NCBI GenBank assembly: GCA_005406025.1
Contig: BGZK01000282.1
Coordinates: 1-64,000, forward strand
Origin: Eumeta japonica
Taxonomy: Eukaryota > Arthropoda > Insecta > Lepidoptera > Psychidae
Direction: 5' to 3'
DNA length: 64,000 nucleotides
Part shown: positions 31,476 to 45,655 of the stretch, one piece after another
Numbering within the stretch: position 1 is the stretch's first letter
Layout of the letters: every line of letters starts with the position of its first letter
Notes under the pieces: model-generated
What the model was told of the DNA's origin: nothing
The model's input: only the letters and a program-made list of their open reading frames with translations
The model's database searches: none
Made by a program: the position numbers and the translations under genes

Positions 31476-33379
31476 TGACAGAAGAAACATTTCTATCATG
31501 ACAATGTATTTTCCCGACGTTGCTAGCTTTTATATACCATAAATTAAAATGTTATCGTCTATTAAATCAGACGATTTTATTGATTTGGTCACTTTATAGT
31601 AACGAAGATGATCTATACAATGTCTTCTCTTAAATTAATATCTAGCTCTCTGTTAAGCAATAGAACTGATTCAATAGTTTCGCATCAAAGAAACAGCACA
31701 CGGAGAAACACGAACAAAAAATTCCCTTACGCAGTCGTAGTATTAGCAAGGGTTAAGGTTATTCAAATCTTTGCTTTTTGAATGCAGAGTACGTTATCTG
31801 CCAGAGATCGTAGGTAACTGCATTATCTTCGATCAACTACAGACAGACGGACAAGTCTACATGCCATAGGAGTAACTACACTTAATAAATAGAAAATATT
31901 ATAAATAATACGTATATATATAGTCATTTATAAAATCCAAAGACTTTACCAAAGCAATTTATTGAACATACATAAATAATAAAATTAAACATTCAACAGC
32001 ATAAATAAATAACTCATTCCTCTTCCTATGAATAATTGAATAAGGAGTACAGAATATATTTTCTTATGCAAATGCAATCACAGATAAACTAAAATTCACC
32101 GGTCGAACGCAAGTAACACCTTGTAGCACTCGTTAAAGAGATATCTTCTATAGTGCTGCGCCCATTTTAAATCGGTGTAAGTCTTGTCGATAGGGATTAC
32201 GCGCGAGCGGACAAAAGTCAGTAAGTCGGCGCACCGTGATTGCCCCGACAATGGCCAGGGCGTGCGGTCTCGCCCGTTACGGCCCAAAGTAGGGCCTCGG
32301 TGACATTCGAGCGCTGTGTGTTAATGTTGAGAAGCATTGTCTTTTTAATGATTTCGGGTTGTCCTTAGGGCGCCGTTACTTTTTATGTACATAATGGACA
32401 GGACAATTACTGTGATTAATACGTAGAATTAAAAATTTTCAACATTCTAAATTTTTAACGAAAAAAGTACTCTTATATAACATATAAATGACATTTAATT
32501 GTTTTTATAGCTACACATACTAATTTGAAAAAAATGACTAGTATGTTGTAGGAATGAGACTCTTACAAATATATACTAACAAATATAATTTGCCACTGAC
32601 AGCATAATATATCTAAAGACTTACATATTTATAATATTTTAATAAATTAGGTGTTTCTAAATTACGTTATTGCTTTTTAAATATCAACTCTCAGAAACGT
32701 GAAATTCTTAGACTCATGGTAAAAACACGCCCGTCCTATTTAATCAATTTATTATAATTAAATTAACAAGATCAAGTCTAAGTGAAATTTAAGAATTTGA
32801 TTTCGATTATACTAATGACGAATAAAAATATGAAATTGACAATAAATATTTTTATCCTTTTAGATTGCTCCATTATAAATGATCTAACAATTATTTTCTT
32901 CATATTAAACAAATACAAATGGGAAAAAATACTTAGTTCCCACAAACAAGATTAATAACAAAAAAACAGTCTCAAAAATATATTTAGAATGTACTCTTAC
33001 ATTGATATCAAAATTCATATCCGAAAATTATCTATTAAGTAGATGAAATCCCGTCGATTGACAAGAAAATCCATAGACTTGTTTGTAACTTTACAATACG
33101 TAACACCAAAAGATAGATTTTACAAATCATAAGCTAATATTTTATGCTTAAACAAATATCACGGTGCTTTTTATTATTAGTACTTTTTTATTATTATTAG
33201 TACTTTAAAATACTAAAGAATATAAAAAATCCATTACAACTCGTATAAGAATGCTGATAAATATTGTGCACTGCACATGTGTGTACACCAATCCACGATA
33301 TATAAGCGTGTGAAGTCTTTTATTTTAATTTACACAAATAAACGATGTTTTGATAATTATTTTAATTATGCTAAATGGC
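31476..33379. other. AT-rich spacer with one GC-rich patch
   Basis: The stretch is mostly AT-rich. A GC-rich patch at 32090-32330 has a minus-strand open frame ending CYKVLLAFDR that I cannot match to any family. I see no other element. Confidence 0.4.
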
Positions 33380-34410
33380 GAACCAATTTGCTGTGTGTCG
33401 GAAGCACGCAATTTGAGGTTTGCTTATGGATTCTGGTTCAACATTCGAGAAACATATTCATAAATTGGTGCGAAACTGTTCCTATCGCCTAAAGGTGATG
33501 TATGGAATTCAAAAGTTCTTATCTCCCAACCTTCAAATAAAACTCGTTGAAGCTCTTATTCTATCGAAATTTATTTATACAGTATACAGATATTATATGG
33601 ACCTAGACTATTATGTAAAACAAAAAAGTTAATACAGCGTGTACAAAATGCGTGTGAACTATTTTATTTTTAAATCCCACCCAGATCTCGCGGATCCCCT
33701 TTTACAAATCAGTCCCGTATTTAAATACGCTTGTTAAAATAAGATCTGTCCCTTTAGCCACTCTTCTGTTTGGCATCATTAAAACCTTTAAGCCACTCTA
33801 CCTATACAGGAAACTTACTTTTTCTCCCGAATCCGTCTCATTCGACTTATCATTCCTTCACATAAAACCTCTGCGTTTAAGGGAAGTTTCAAGTACGGTG
33901 CTGCAAATTGGAATAGCATTCCTCTTCCTCTGCATAATCTATTAAGTATTAGCTGTTTTCGGATAAAAGTAAAAGAATATTATTTGAATACTTAGTTACG
34001 CGGCGAAAATAATGTTAAAATGTATTAATTACTTATAAATGTTTGATAATGAGGCTATAATATAAGCAACATTTGCAATTATTAATTTAATGCTACCGTT
34101 TCTCTCTATTAATTATTAATAACTTAATTCTTTTTAATTTTTTTCCATTTAGGTTACTCTTTATATTTTTTATTATTTTAATATCGGTACGTTATTTTTA
34201 TTATGCTTATATCATGTATAAGTTTTGAGTAATGTTAAGCACTGCTTTCAGTGTAAGGAGCTGGGCTAATCCTAACCGGCTCCAGCTGAAAATCAGCACC
34301 ACAGCTCCGGCGGTGGTGTTGTGCTGAGCTGGAACCGATTCGGCATTAACCTAATTGACCACATGACTGCTTTTTCACTATTTCCACATTGTTCTTATGC
34401 CGAATAAAAC
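33380..34410 (+). mobile_element. truncated non-LTR retrotransposon (CR1/jockey-like) 3' end
   Basis: Broken frames give the C-terminal part of a LINE reverse transcriptase ORF: SGSTFEKHIHKLVRNCSYRLKV, then LQIKLVEALILSKFIY, and further on AFKGSFKYGAANWNSIPLPLHN. This is the usual 'F..HI..I...C..RL..LY', 'LVE.L.LS.F.Y' and 'F..A..WN.IP' layout. Several stops and frameshifts are present. After it comes a 3' UTR with a palindromic patch (34255-34350, CTCCAGCTGAAAATCAGCAC ... GTGCTGAGCTGGA) and an AATAAA near 34404. It is 5'-truncated, as is normal for LINE copies. Confidence 0.75.
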
Positions 34411-36355
34411 GTTCTTTCGTTATTTTTTTTCATTATTTGATACATAGCTTACATTCGTTTTGGCGCGGGCGATGTCGTCTCGTAAAATACGTCCACTTCC
34501 GTCGCTCGTGGGTATCGAAGTAATTACTTTGGTATACATTATTCCAATGCTCACAAATTGTATTATTAGTCTGTGAATTCCATTCTGATATACTGACGCG
34601 ATAAACATCGTACAATAAGGTAGATGTTTACTATTTATTAATCACGTGATAGATTCATTATCGTTTTTCATGTTATTTATTAAATAGCGTGTTTTGTTTG
34701 TACATTACATCTAACTCTCCAATGCTGAGCACGGATTTCCTCGACGATTTACACATTCTACACTGGGCAACGAATGTTGCATGCGGTAAAATAACATAAT
34801 ATTGTAAATATAACTCGTCATTGTAGTCGTTAGAAGTAGGGTCAATTGTGGGACTGACAGCCTCTTCTATCACCATTTTTAAAATTGATATTTAACAAAA
34901 AGTGTTTTTTAAAATAAAATTTGCATTCGATGTCTTGGCTTTAACGGGTTTTAGCCCGAACAACCGTTAAAAAGAGGTCGTGGAAAGCAAATTTTATTTT
35001 AAAAGTGATTTTGTTAAAGATCAGTTTAAAAGGAGATGGTGGAATAGGCCCTTAGGACTAGTGAATATATGTATAGTAGAAAAGCGACTCCCACTTTTGA
35101 AATTTAATTATTTTGCAATTATGGTGAATGTACGAAAAACGGTGACAATAACAATAATACTCATTTGAAAACGAAAACGATACTATGTAAGTACGTATTA
35201 GTTTTGAAAGTTCTTCGCATTTTTAGACACAGAACTTTTGTGATTCTTTTTTGTCCGAGGAACGAAGGTCCTTCCAAGCATCTGCTCGCCATGTGCGGAC
35301 GCAAATTCGACCTTTAGGGTATCGACATACTTACGATGAGAGAAATTATCGACATTAAAGTAAATAACATATTTCAGCGAGCCTGTTAATATTTTAATAA
35401 AAACGTTTATAAGACCGGTACTACTCATGTAAATATAAGTTCTTTTGTAACTTTTTCTGTTCGGTTTTTTGCATCTTAATTATTTTATGATATCGTATAA
35501 AAGAAAGATAATAAATTTTGTTTCTTACCCAAAGAGTAAAGTTTATATCGTATTTTGAATGCATTATATGCACTGTACTGATCACAAAATGAGAAACAAT
35601 AAAATTATCAAAAAGATGTAGAAAATTTAAAATTAAGAAAATGAAAATAAATATTTCTTTTTATAACGAATACGTATTTACTATTTCAATTACATGGACT
35701 CGTAAAGGTAAATAAATTAGACAAATCATTAAATTTCAGTTTTTAGAGTGTGATTCAAATTTTTATATCCCAAATGAATAAACGTGAAATGTGATTCTCA
35801 TTTCAAGAAAGTCGTAATTTTTTTTTTGAGATCAATAAATCAGAGCGTATTTTCCAAGTTTATCGTCAGAAAGAATTTAAACAAAATTTATCGACATCGA
35901 TATGTCCTAAATGTGAACATCCTTAGTTTGATCGTAACTCACGGGTCACAAATCTTGGAGTGCATTAAAGCTTCGGCAAAATCGCATTTCAAAAATGAAC
36001 AATGAGTCCGTCGACTCTTATTTTACTGCAGCGAATATTGTTTTACTTCTACAGTGGGTGCGTACATCAAGGAAAATGTTTTTTGTTGCTTTATTTCATT
36101 CATTTTAGATTTTTTTATTACAGTCCGTAATTACATGTATTTATGTGTCACAATGGTTAGCAAACGTTTATCAATGAAACGATATGTATTTAAAGTTTCA
36201 TTTTTAGTTAATAATGAATTAAGTACATGTAATTGTGATAGTAATTCAATATAGGCAGTCAATTGAAATTAATTCAAAATTATATATATTTGAGTAGCGG
36301 TAAATAATTAATAAGTCAACAATTTTTAGTTGTTTATTAAGTATATTGGCACAGG
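34411..36355. other. AT-rich spacer with a small fold-back
   Basis: No supported gene. Open frames at 34420-34876 on the minus strand match nothing. A fold-back lies at 34895-35015: AAAATAAAATTTGC on the left against GCAAATTTTATTTT on the right. Confidence 0.45.
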
Positions 36356-36359
36356 GCGA

Positions 36360-36580
36360 ATGTGTGTGATGGAAGGGTCGCCCTAGAAAATCCCATGTAG
36401 ACCACAATGGTTGCACATTAAAAAAGGGCTAAATTTTAAGCACTCCAAATGGACGAGTTTGCATGAAAAGATTGATGGATGTCAGCGCGGCAAGAGAGAT
36501 ATGCTAAGATCGTACTATGTGGAAATCTATAGTCTCTGCCTACCCCTCTGGGAAACAGGCGTGAGTTTATATTATTATTA
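36360..36580 (+). repeat. dispersed lepidopteran repeat
   Basis: It contains GATGGATGTCAGCGCGGCAA, ATATGCTAAGATCGTA, GTGGAAATCTATAGTCTCTG and CCTACCCCTCTGGGAAACAG, then a TATTATTAT tail. The order of phrases is that of an abundant lepidopteran repeat. Shorter relatives are at 6066-6135 and, inverted, at 53600-53700. Confidence 0.7.
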
Positions 36581-36759
36581 TATTGGCGCAGAGATAAAAA
36601 TAAATTATATTTTTTATTAGGGACAATATCGATTATCTGGACGATTAATACTTTTCTCAAAAGCAAAGAGTCAAGAGTTTATTTACCTTTGATGTAGTAC
36701 TAAAAAATCCTAGATTTGCACGACATTATAAAGTATACTTTAGCCAAAAATTTCCATTT

Positions 36760-37140
36760 GGTGTTCGGCCGAAAGGTGGAGCCGACGGTAGCAAGCGAAG
36801 CAGACGTCCACTTCGGGGCCTTTCACGCTAACGATCTCGACAATAGTTACCGTCTCATCAGCTGTTGGACGATCAGAGGTAACACCGCACGGTCTTCAAT
36901 GAACAGTATCCAGGCGAATAGACAAAGCTGCCAGCTGGCGAAACATTTACGAGCTCCGGAGGGGCCGGCGCTGCTCCCGGCGGGACAAATTTCCTTGTGT
37001 TTGTCCCGCGTGTCGCGCGTCCCTATAATTGCGCCTAAATTTAGAGCACCGACATTTTTGTGGTACGCTTTCTGGTATGATTTAGCGCGCACCAGGTGGG
37101 CGGCCGCGCCTGAATTCGCGCTGCACAGACGTGTGCGTGA
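36760..37140. promoter_or_regulatory. GC-rich island, possible regulatory element
   Basis: This is the longest GC/CpG-rich block outside the exons, open in both directions (a 142-codon frame on plus, an 81-codon frame on minus). Neither translation resembles a protein family. Composition and open frames alone suggest a constrained noncoding element or 5' exon. Confidence 0.25.
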
Positions 37141-40100
37141 TTAATTGTTTTGGAACTATTTGGTTTTTAAAAATGTCACCCCCAATGTATAAGTAATTCG
37201 AGTCGGTCAAAGTCGACGTAGAAGTGGTTTGGTACCGCCTTTTCACAAAACCTATTTCGATTATGAGCACATCCCAAACCCGAAGGATGTGTTTATTTGT
37301 TTAATTGCATCCATTAAATGACTCTAGAATGACAATGGAATAGTTTTAACTTATAAACATTTATTCTGACACAAATTTGAAACAGTTGGACGCGTGAGCG
37401 TGCACTGAGCTATGTATATTAATACGTTCACAATGTTTTTTCAATCAGGACGACATTATTTTCGACTATGGTTCAGGAGTTGTAGGCAACATCACCAACA
37501 TTTGAAGAATTTCGGAAAGGAAACGGACGTAGGCCACATTATTTTTAGTCAAATAATTAAGGATTCCGTGATAGCTTTATAAACATGACATATAGAAGGT
37601 CTATAGCACTCTACAGAACCATCTCTAGCAGAATAATGGTTTTCTCACAATCGCCTACACGAATAACCACGAATAGTGACATCTCACGGTGATAATGTAC
37701 ACTATTATAGGTATAAACCGATACATGGGAAAGCAAACCGAACCGCAAACAAACGTTCAAAGAATAAGAAACCGTGTCCGTAATGTTTTTGTTATATTTT
37801 CATTGCAAAAACTGATAATGTGACTCTGATGAAAGTTGCAGGAATTTAGTTGGAATTCTGAAGACATTAGTGAATTAGGTACGTTTTTTTTTATTACGGG
37901 AAATAATTTCGAAATATATATTAAAAAAAGGAATACACCAAATCCAAATCTACCCGAAATTTATAGTACTACGAGGGCGCCGTGGACATCGGCTTATAAA
38001 TAACAATGTAAACTTGCCGTTGTAACAGTTTCCATAAGGGGCTCATGTAATCTTTAAAATTTCAACTCAAACATTGAGGCGATGCAACAGTGAAGTCATC
38101 AAACGAAAAAAAAAAAGATAATTGTAAACAAAGTAACTAATTTCGCATGCAGCACCGCAATTAATGTTATATTTTATCGGTTGTTTGCACTGAGTTACGA
38201 CTGACCTACAGCGCCCGGCCGCCGGCTGCGGCGGGCGGACAGGCGCGCGGGAAATGGTTTCTAGAGAAAAAAGATTCTTAACTTCCAGAAACTTCAAAAG
38301 AAAAAAATTAAGCCTGATGGTCGTGGGACTACCGGTGGACATGGAGTCAAGGACAGACTTGTGCTTTGGGAAGGAATGAATGGTTGAATCAATAAAGGCA
38401 CGCCGGATGGTCCAGGTATCGGAGATGCAGGCCGCTTGGGCGCTGATGGGGTTTCGTGAATCTACAAATAGTTGCAATCTTCTGAGTTCTCGGTCGATTT
38501 CACTTACCTTAGTTTCAAACAATGGTCTGAAATTTTGTTTCAAATTTTATCTAAATTTTTAAGCCGGGCCTTTTTAAATTTTTGACTTGAAATGTTGTTA
38601 TTATTTTCTATGAGTGTTTTAGGCACTCGAAATTGGTGCTATTGGAAAGATTTAGATCTGAGGATAACAAATACACTTTCATTTTTATAATCACAATTGT
38701 AGTTTTCGAGATATTTGAGTTTTAGTGGAGAAATTTAGAAATCTTCGGCGTTAAACACCCTCACGCAGGCAAAGCCTAGACGCGACTAAAGTCAGTTGTC
38801 AAAATTCTCAGTACTATTGGTGGAAGGCGGCCGATTGGCTTGATTACCTGACGTCTGGTTTGCTACAACTGATTGAGCGGTTCATGCAATAAGCGGTACA
38901 GCGAAGGGACATTGAAAACATAACGTACAATTTTGGTGGAACGTGCGTATAAGACATTACGTGTCTATTGATTACATAAATAGGAAATTGTTAACGCTTA
39001 GCATGCAAAGCAATGACTAAACTTTGTTTTAATAAAAATAGTATCGATCTATGCTTATAAAAGTGGTCAAAAAGAAATTCACGTAATAACGTGGACGACT
39101 TCGACATAAAGTGACAACGTACCGTCGTCTATTGTGAATGTAAACAACATTTATTTTTATTAATTTTGCAATAAAATTAGCTATCGCCAGTACCGACCAA
39201 TACACTGCGTATGCGCAATGAATGATACATTGTGTTAGAACAGATTTGAAACACTTATGGAACACTGCTGCATACCTACACAATGCGTGTTCATGATTTA
39301 CCAGCAGCATAATATGATAATGGATGATACCCATGTTTGTAAACAAAAAAGTCAAGGCTTCTTAAAACTTACCAGTGAAGAGTTCCGTATGCATTTTAAA
39401 TACCTATAATACCCAATAACAATTTTGATCGAATAAACTTCTATCTAGTCAATAATAATTGCTTAAAAATGAAAAAACCCAAAATACAATGTTTCTAATT
39501 TTCCTGAACAAAGCAAATCGCTCTTAACTACTTTATTATTATGTAATAATTATTTACCTTTACAAATATTCAATTACGGTTCAACGAATATTTATATACA
39601 TTCAATTAAATACGTTCTCGTTTTAAAAGCACAGCAGTATCCCAATGACTTCAACTCCAACGGCTGTTCAGTATAACAAGGATCGCTGTCGGGCAGACAG
39701 ACACGAGGAGCCCTCCTCTGACTCCTCGGGCGCGTGAGTGTGAAAAAGCTCTACGAATTATATTAATGTGGCCAAGATAGATAATATTCATACCATTATT
39801 TTCATTTTGTCATATGTTACAGCTTCAGCCCGACCTCGATCTGATTGTTCCGATTTTCGCTGCCCCGCGGTCGTCCTTATTAATGTAAAATGTGTAGAAT
39901 TTGACGGTGGAAAGAGATTACAACTAAATTGATGTCTGAGTGTTTGACAATCTTCATGTGTAATAAATCAGTATAGAGTTATGAAAGTGATGTATGCTAT
40001 TTTACTAGTGAACGCTCCTGTTCAGTAACATTTAACGATCGTTTGAATACCAAACTAGCTGTTACATTATGATCGTTTTACACACAATTTCACCAACTAA

Positions 40101-40660
40101 TGTTAACGATTAACAGACTAATATTACATAATTTAAATTTGGAATCTCTTTTTTTTATACGAAATAGTTCTTAATTTTGTTTAAACGGCCTGTTTATTTT
40201 TAACAATGATTGGTGAAACTGGATCTTAGTATTGAAACTCTCACATTTTAATGGTCATAAACACAGGCTTAATGTTATAAGGCCAGTATTCATACATATT
40301 TGAATAAAAAATTACTTATAAAAAAACAGTTCGTTATTGAGAATGTTATTAGAAGATAGAAATTCTATGAAAATGCCCATTTTCTTAATTTTCATCTTTT
40401 CAAATACGCACTTAAATTCAAATCAAAAACACACGCCTGTTGTAGTAAGAGATAAACCTCCATTTGGTAAGATCCTATATGCTTCTTTTGCCTGGTCGGT
40501 ATTCTCAATAGTTTGACGCAACCTCGTCGATATCATCAGGCGGTTAAAAACTAAGCGTTTTCATTGATGGAATATTAATTCAAGCTGAAGAAAATGGCAA
40601 GAACTAGAAATAAGTCAGTACACTTGGAAACATGATTACCGAATTTCCAATGAGTCGAGT
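37141..40660. other. spacer without recognised features
   Basis: AT-rich noncoding sequence with small GC-rich patches at about 38200-38260 and 39690-39740, and a pyrimidine-patterned tract near 39838-39885. No exon or element was assigned. Confidence 0.4.
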
Positions 40661-40860
40661 CGCCCCTAAGTCGTGTCGTGAGCGGTAACCCTGTCAGCGC
40701 GCGGCGCGCTTCTTCCGTCGCGGAGAAAACGGGAAGTAATCAAGTCGGTTATCAATGAAGTGTTTCATCTGGCTATAAATAGAGGGGGCGCTCACGAGCC
40801 GTGGTTTACGGGGGCCTCGTAAAATTCTATACCCTCGAAAGCCCTGCATGCGCTTAGCGC
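40660..40860 (+). promoter_or_regulatory. GC-rich block with consensus TATA box
   Basis: TATAAATAG at 40774-40782 lies in GGCTATAAATAGAGGGGGCG within a CpG-rich block. The TATA word is a strong match to the arthropod consensus, but I see no TCAGT-type initiator about 30 nt downstream and no coding exon following on the plus strand. It may be a promoter of an unannotated transcript or coincidence. Confidence 0.3.
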
Positions 40861-42879
40861 CGTGCGACAAGAGTCAAAAGGGCGTTAACACAAATGTTTT
40901 GAATAGGCAATTGAAGAATTTTAGCTCGCTTTCTTCTAACTTCAACATTAACGTCCAGTGTACAGAATTCAAGGTAGATGCTGTAAATATTTGTGTGTAG
41001 TCCAAAACCTTTAGAACAATGACTCTTTGAAAAGTATGCTCTTCTGCGGCTCATATATATTTGTACAGTAGAAAATCCGTGCCACGATTTTTTTCCTAAG
41101 ATTCACTGTTTTAAAAGCAATGGTGTATGCCTTACATCTGTGTATACATTATTGTTTGTAATAATGTAGCAGTTATAAACACAGTCTATTTCTTTTAACA
41201 AAAAAATCCACGAAATTTTTTTGCTGTTCAATTTTTAAAAAAGTGGGACATTCGTAAAGGGACATTTCAACGTGATCAATAAATTGTTTTTGCAAAACGG
41301 ATAAGGTGCAGAGCATACCGGAACAGCCTCCGAAACGACTGCGACTGGACGAAAACCTTTTCAGGGCAAGCACGATCACTGAAAACAAACGAGTACGCCA
41401 AGGAAAAGCAACTGAGTTTTTATATTTGAAATTGAACACAATTATTTTTATTTACGTTTAGAACTTTGGCAACATACATCTGTACTGTATTTTATATCGA
41501 CATGGACACACACAAGGGGGGGGTTAGACCAGGGCCTGACGCACCTCCCTCCCGCCCACGCAAACATGTGAATATTCATCACACATCCACGTTTTGAAAA
41601 CTCCACCGCATATTAGCAGTCACGCGCAGCGCTCGGTTGACGCAGATCCTCACGTGTCAAATCTATACCTACGTCACTGAATGCCGAAGACGACTGATTC
41701 TTTGTGTCGTTATACTTTTTAGGTTTGTTGATAAAAGTTACATTGTTTAGACGTGAACATACATTGAATAACTGAAAAGAAAGGGATATTTGACATAACA
41801 AATCTTGTCTCTCAAAAGAATATATTAGCCAATTTGATTTGTAATTGGTTTGCGGTTGTATGTTTGCGTGCGAAATAATTCTCAATCAATATTTTAATGA
41901 AACTTGATGAGTTTCCATAAGTATTATACTCCTACAGCACAGTGTCACATCATTGCTCGTTACCAATTAAGAACTTTCCTGTACAGATAGATAAATATAT
42001 GACAACACTAAAAATGAGTTCCAGTTCGCTACTTATGTAGAAAAAGAGGGGACAGGCCTCGAATAGATTTTATGTATTTTGACGGATGAAAAGAGCTAAG
42101 TTTGCATTTGCATCTAGAGCAGAGTGCTTGCCGATACCTGCGCCCGCGCCGGGGGCCGGGAGATTTATCGCCTTCAGGTGGGCTCGCGAACCGCTCTAGC
42201 TATTTCTGGCGACTATGCGCGTACTGCGATTCTACATATTCAACTCCAATAAGTCATCGACAATTGTGTGTAATATATTGTATGAGCATTTGTACATTAC
42301 GAATAAAAAAGTAGCAGAACAATAAGTTTCATTATGATTTTGTTTGTGTCCGACTTTTATCACCCCAATGCTGAGGCGTGCCCTTTCGTAGCCTTTTTAT
42401 TTCAAATAGCTTTTTGTCCGCGCCTACTCTCGCATGGACATAGAATGTGGTTCTTCACTTTTTATATGATAAGACCTCGCTCTCGATCTCAGTCTCCTTT
42501 TCACTTTCGACCCCGATCTCGTTCTTAATTTCAGGCCCGGTCCTGGTTCTCGATTTTATTTTCCGTCTCACTTTTAATTTCTATGTTATTCCCAAATCCA
42601 ATTTGTATGAAGTCGAAACAAATGCTAGTATCAAAATAAAATATAGGTTATATTATTCTGGGATAGTGTACTTTTCTATGTGTGAAGGGATTTTTATATA
42701 TTGTACAACTCCACTACTCCTTACCGAGTATAACTTTTTTCGTAGCATCCGATATAAATCAAATAAAACCTATATTTTGCTCCAAGTCAAGCTCTATCTA
42801 CTCATGAAAACCACATTAAAATCCGTTTTGTAATTTCGGAGATATGCGCGAAATTGTTAGACAGAAAAATATAGAGAAA
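40861..42879. other. spacer with pyrimidine-patterned tract
   Basis: Mostly unassigned. A GC-rich patch lies at 42110-42200. At 42470-42690 there is a CGATCTCG-type tract followed by a tail with TTTGTATGAAGTCGAAACAA and AGTATCAAAATAAAATATAG, shared with 29640-29900 and 60780-61080. Confidence 0.45.
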
Positions 42880-43379
42880 GGGGGCGTCCATCCATTACGT
42901 GAGGCGCTTCGGCACCCGAGCAGAACCTCACCCCATCTTACGTGGGGGAGAGGAGAGCTCGCGTCGAATATCAAGTGCTTTTTTTTTCAGAAGAAAAAAT
43001 GCAAAACTGCCAAGAACTGGGTGAAACTAAATGTTTTTTTCACTAAAATCTGGTTAAATCCTATACAATAATATTTATCGAGTGACTGAATTTCTATATG
43101 CAAGCGATAACGTTTAGAGTGGCTAAATCAGCGAGACTGAGGGAGCAGATGATTTTACTCACATGGACGTGTTCGTTCCAGTAGTCACTTACTATTGTAA
43201 AATTAACCTAATTATATTATTTTTTAATAAATCTATCGGAACCAAGCTCAAATTAACGTATTTATACTAAGAATACGTATTTTAAATATCTCACGGGAGA
43301 TTAACCGGGGAGGAGAGGGCTCAATCAATTACCACGAAATCTCACCGAAAATGTCTTTACGTAGTTAATGGATGCCCCC
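42880..43379. mobile_element. MITE with GGGGGCGTCCATCC terminal repeats
   Basis: It begins GGGGGCGTCCATCCATTACG and ends with the near-complement CGTAGTTAATGGATGCCCCC, giving a 500-nt element. Internal text is AT-rich apart from subterminal GGGGGAGAGG and GGGGAGGAGAGG motifs. No ORF of note. Confidence 0.75.
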
Positions 43380-45055
43380 AAAGACGGACAGACAGACAAA
43401 CACACACATAGGAAGAAAGATGAAAAATTAAAAAATCGCTATTTTCTTTTATGTTACGTTTCTCTTATCATCCTATCTTTATTTTTCATACATACCTTCA
43501 ATGCACAGACATAACAGGTACTCCTGATTTATTATATGTATAAAATAAGGAGATTGGACCTAAATCCTTCATGCTAGCCCAGAACCTGATACAGGCGGCT
43601 AACGGCCGACGGCTTAAAATGAGGCAATGACAAACTATTAATACAACGTGGCGTGACGCTCCGCAACCCGCGCACACCCCGGTACTGCCTACTAAAACAC
43701 GCTCACGTTTGCTTATTTTAAAAAGCCGTATGCAACAAAATAGTTTTTTTTTAGTTTAAAATGAAAATTAAAATACATTTAAAAAATTCACCTGGCATTT
43801 TAAAGTGTTTTTATAGATTAATCTACGTAGGAAATTTAGAGGCATAAATCGGTCATGTTTGCGTATAAAATGTAAATCTTTGAAAGAACTATCTTTGATA
43901 TTCTTTTCTCTGTTACAAAACATAATAGATCGTGTAACGGCATGTGAAAAATTAAATTAAATAACAGAAGGGCTTGGGTCACCAAAGATCACTCTCACAT
44001 GTTTTGTATCTTTAAAAATAATCGAGATCACCACCACCAAAATTTCTAATTCATCGCCTTGTGCTCTGCAATTCACGCAACAAGTAATTTGATTTGACTC
44101 GAGGTGAAACTTGATTGGTCAATTTACGAAACATGACAGGATTCTAACGGCAGCGTCAAAATGATTGTGTAGGATGACAATCTGTAATTAAAGCACGCGC
44201 TACAAAGTCACGTTACACTGTCGCCAAAAGTATTTGCCAAACGGCAACCATAAAAGCTGCTAGTAATTTATAGTGATATCTGATGTAATTTCTACACTGA
44301 CTTCGTCTACATTGAAATGTTTATTTTTCTACGTTAAATCGCAGCCAAATCTAAAAACAAAAATAGTATAATTGAGAAAATATTTAATTCCATGAAAAAT
44401 GTTATTTTAAAATGAATTTCCGACTTAATTTGAATTATAGGTCGAACGAAGCATTCACGATAAATATCTACATATTTCACGCTTCGAAAACTCATTTCAC
44501 ACATCGTTCATAACTCACTTCTTAAAAAAGTTAAACGCACCTTCTACGCCCTTACGGATTTTATTTATGTACATACACGAATAATTAAAGAACCTTTTTA
44601 AAGGAAGAATGTATTTGGATAGTTATGTTATATAGGTAAGGTACAAATAATAATTTTTCATATACTTTAAAAATTAAAATGAACAGTAACCGGCATTTTA
44701 CTATCATACTAAATATTTACAGTTCTATATGCAACCTAAATAAATATTAACTTCTTCAATGAGCTAGAATTTTAACTTTAGAATATTAATAATTAGAATA
44801 TTTTTCATTTAACCGGTCCCACTTTCAGTAGGGCTCTCCTCCCATTGTGAACACTTTTCTGCGACGTGATCTAATCATACGTAATCAAGAGGTCGATATT
44901 CATTCGTAAATATACCTATTCACTGTAATCAGTAAATCGAGGTCTAGCAAGGCGTCTAGCTCCAATTTTCATATTACGAGCCCGGTCACATGATTTTCGA
45001 CTTTTCCATTTATTTGGCCACACCGGTACAGCCACATCGCAGGCAACTCGTCTAG
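43380..45055. other. spacer
   Basis: No gene seen. A GC-richer patch occurs at 43590-43700. Confidence 0.4.
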
Positions 45056-45059
45056 CATC

Positions 45060-45655
45060 TAGACGTGGGCGTTATTTCACGTCACTAGATACAATAACCT
45101 GTGACGCGATATGTAACTGAATCACTAGTTTCGAGTCAACATAAAAGTAGTGATTTTTGTAAATGCGTTATTCTCAAACGCGTGATGCCATATCACGCAT
45201 CACACCGAACTAGTAGTGGGCGATATAAACAAATGACAGTGAAAACGTTGAAAAAGTGTAAATAAACTGTAAATATTAATAATCATTGTATATACAATCA
45301 AATTAACTTTTAAATACGCCTGCATTAATAATTTTATTAAAATCATAGTTTCATAGTAAGCACTAATCAATCATAAATATATTTAATGGAGTCAGTCCTA
45401 AGCCTGAATAAAGTATGAAGGGAAGTTAATTTATTGATTTAATTGTATAGCTACAAACACAAAACAGTGATTTAATTTATTTTCGTTTCGTGTGTAACTG
45501 TATAGTTGGTGGACGTATTTATGCAAACAATCACAGTAGCTGAATGAAAATAGCTAGTTACAAAAATCACTAGTTTTAAAACAGGTGACGGCGACCAAGT
45601 CACTGGTTTTGTTACGTTTCTTGAAAATGACGTAACGACCCACACCTACTAGCAT
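45060..45655. mobile_element. probable fold-back MITE
   Basis: Both ends carry long imperfect inverted repeats. On the left are GTGGGCGTTATTTCACGTCA, TCACTAGTTTCG and AGTAGTGATTTTTGTAA. On the right are TTACAAAAATCACTAGTTTT, AGTCACTGG and TGACGTAACGACCCACAC. No coding content. Limits are approximate. Confidence 0.55.

Noticed and set aside
32096..32287. Minus-strand open frame ending DLKWAQHYRRYLFNECYKVL
   Set aside because: It lacks an ATG start, matches no family I know, and has no convincing acceptor or partner exon. GC-rich composition alone can keep a frame open.
34420..34876. Minus-strand frames with CEHWNN and CRMCKSS
   Set aside because: Cysteine spacing suggested a zinc finger at first, but no complete finger pattern exists and the frames are broken.
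36847..37092. Minus-strand frame with a hydrophobic run (LCLFAWILFIEDRAVLPLIV) followed by a GTAACT donor, as a possible signal-peptide exon
   Set aside because: Splicing at that donor leaves phase 2, but the D1 exon at 27606 needs phase 1. The resulting D1 frame would lose its Ig cysteine and tryptophan. The start codon is also far from the hydrophobic run.
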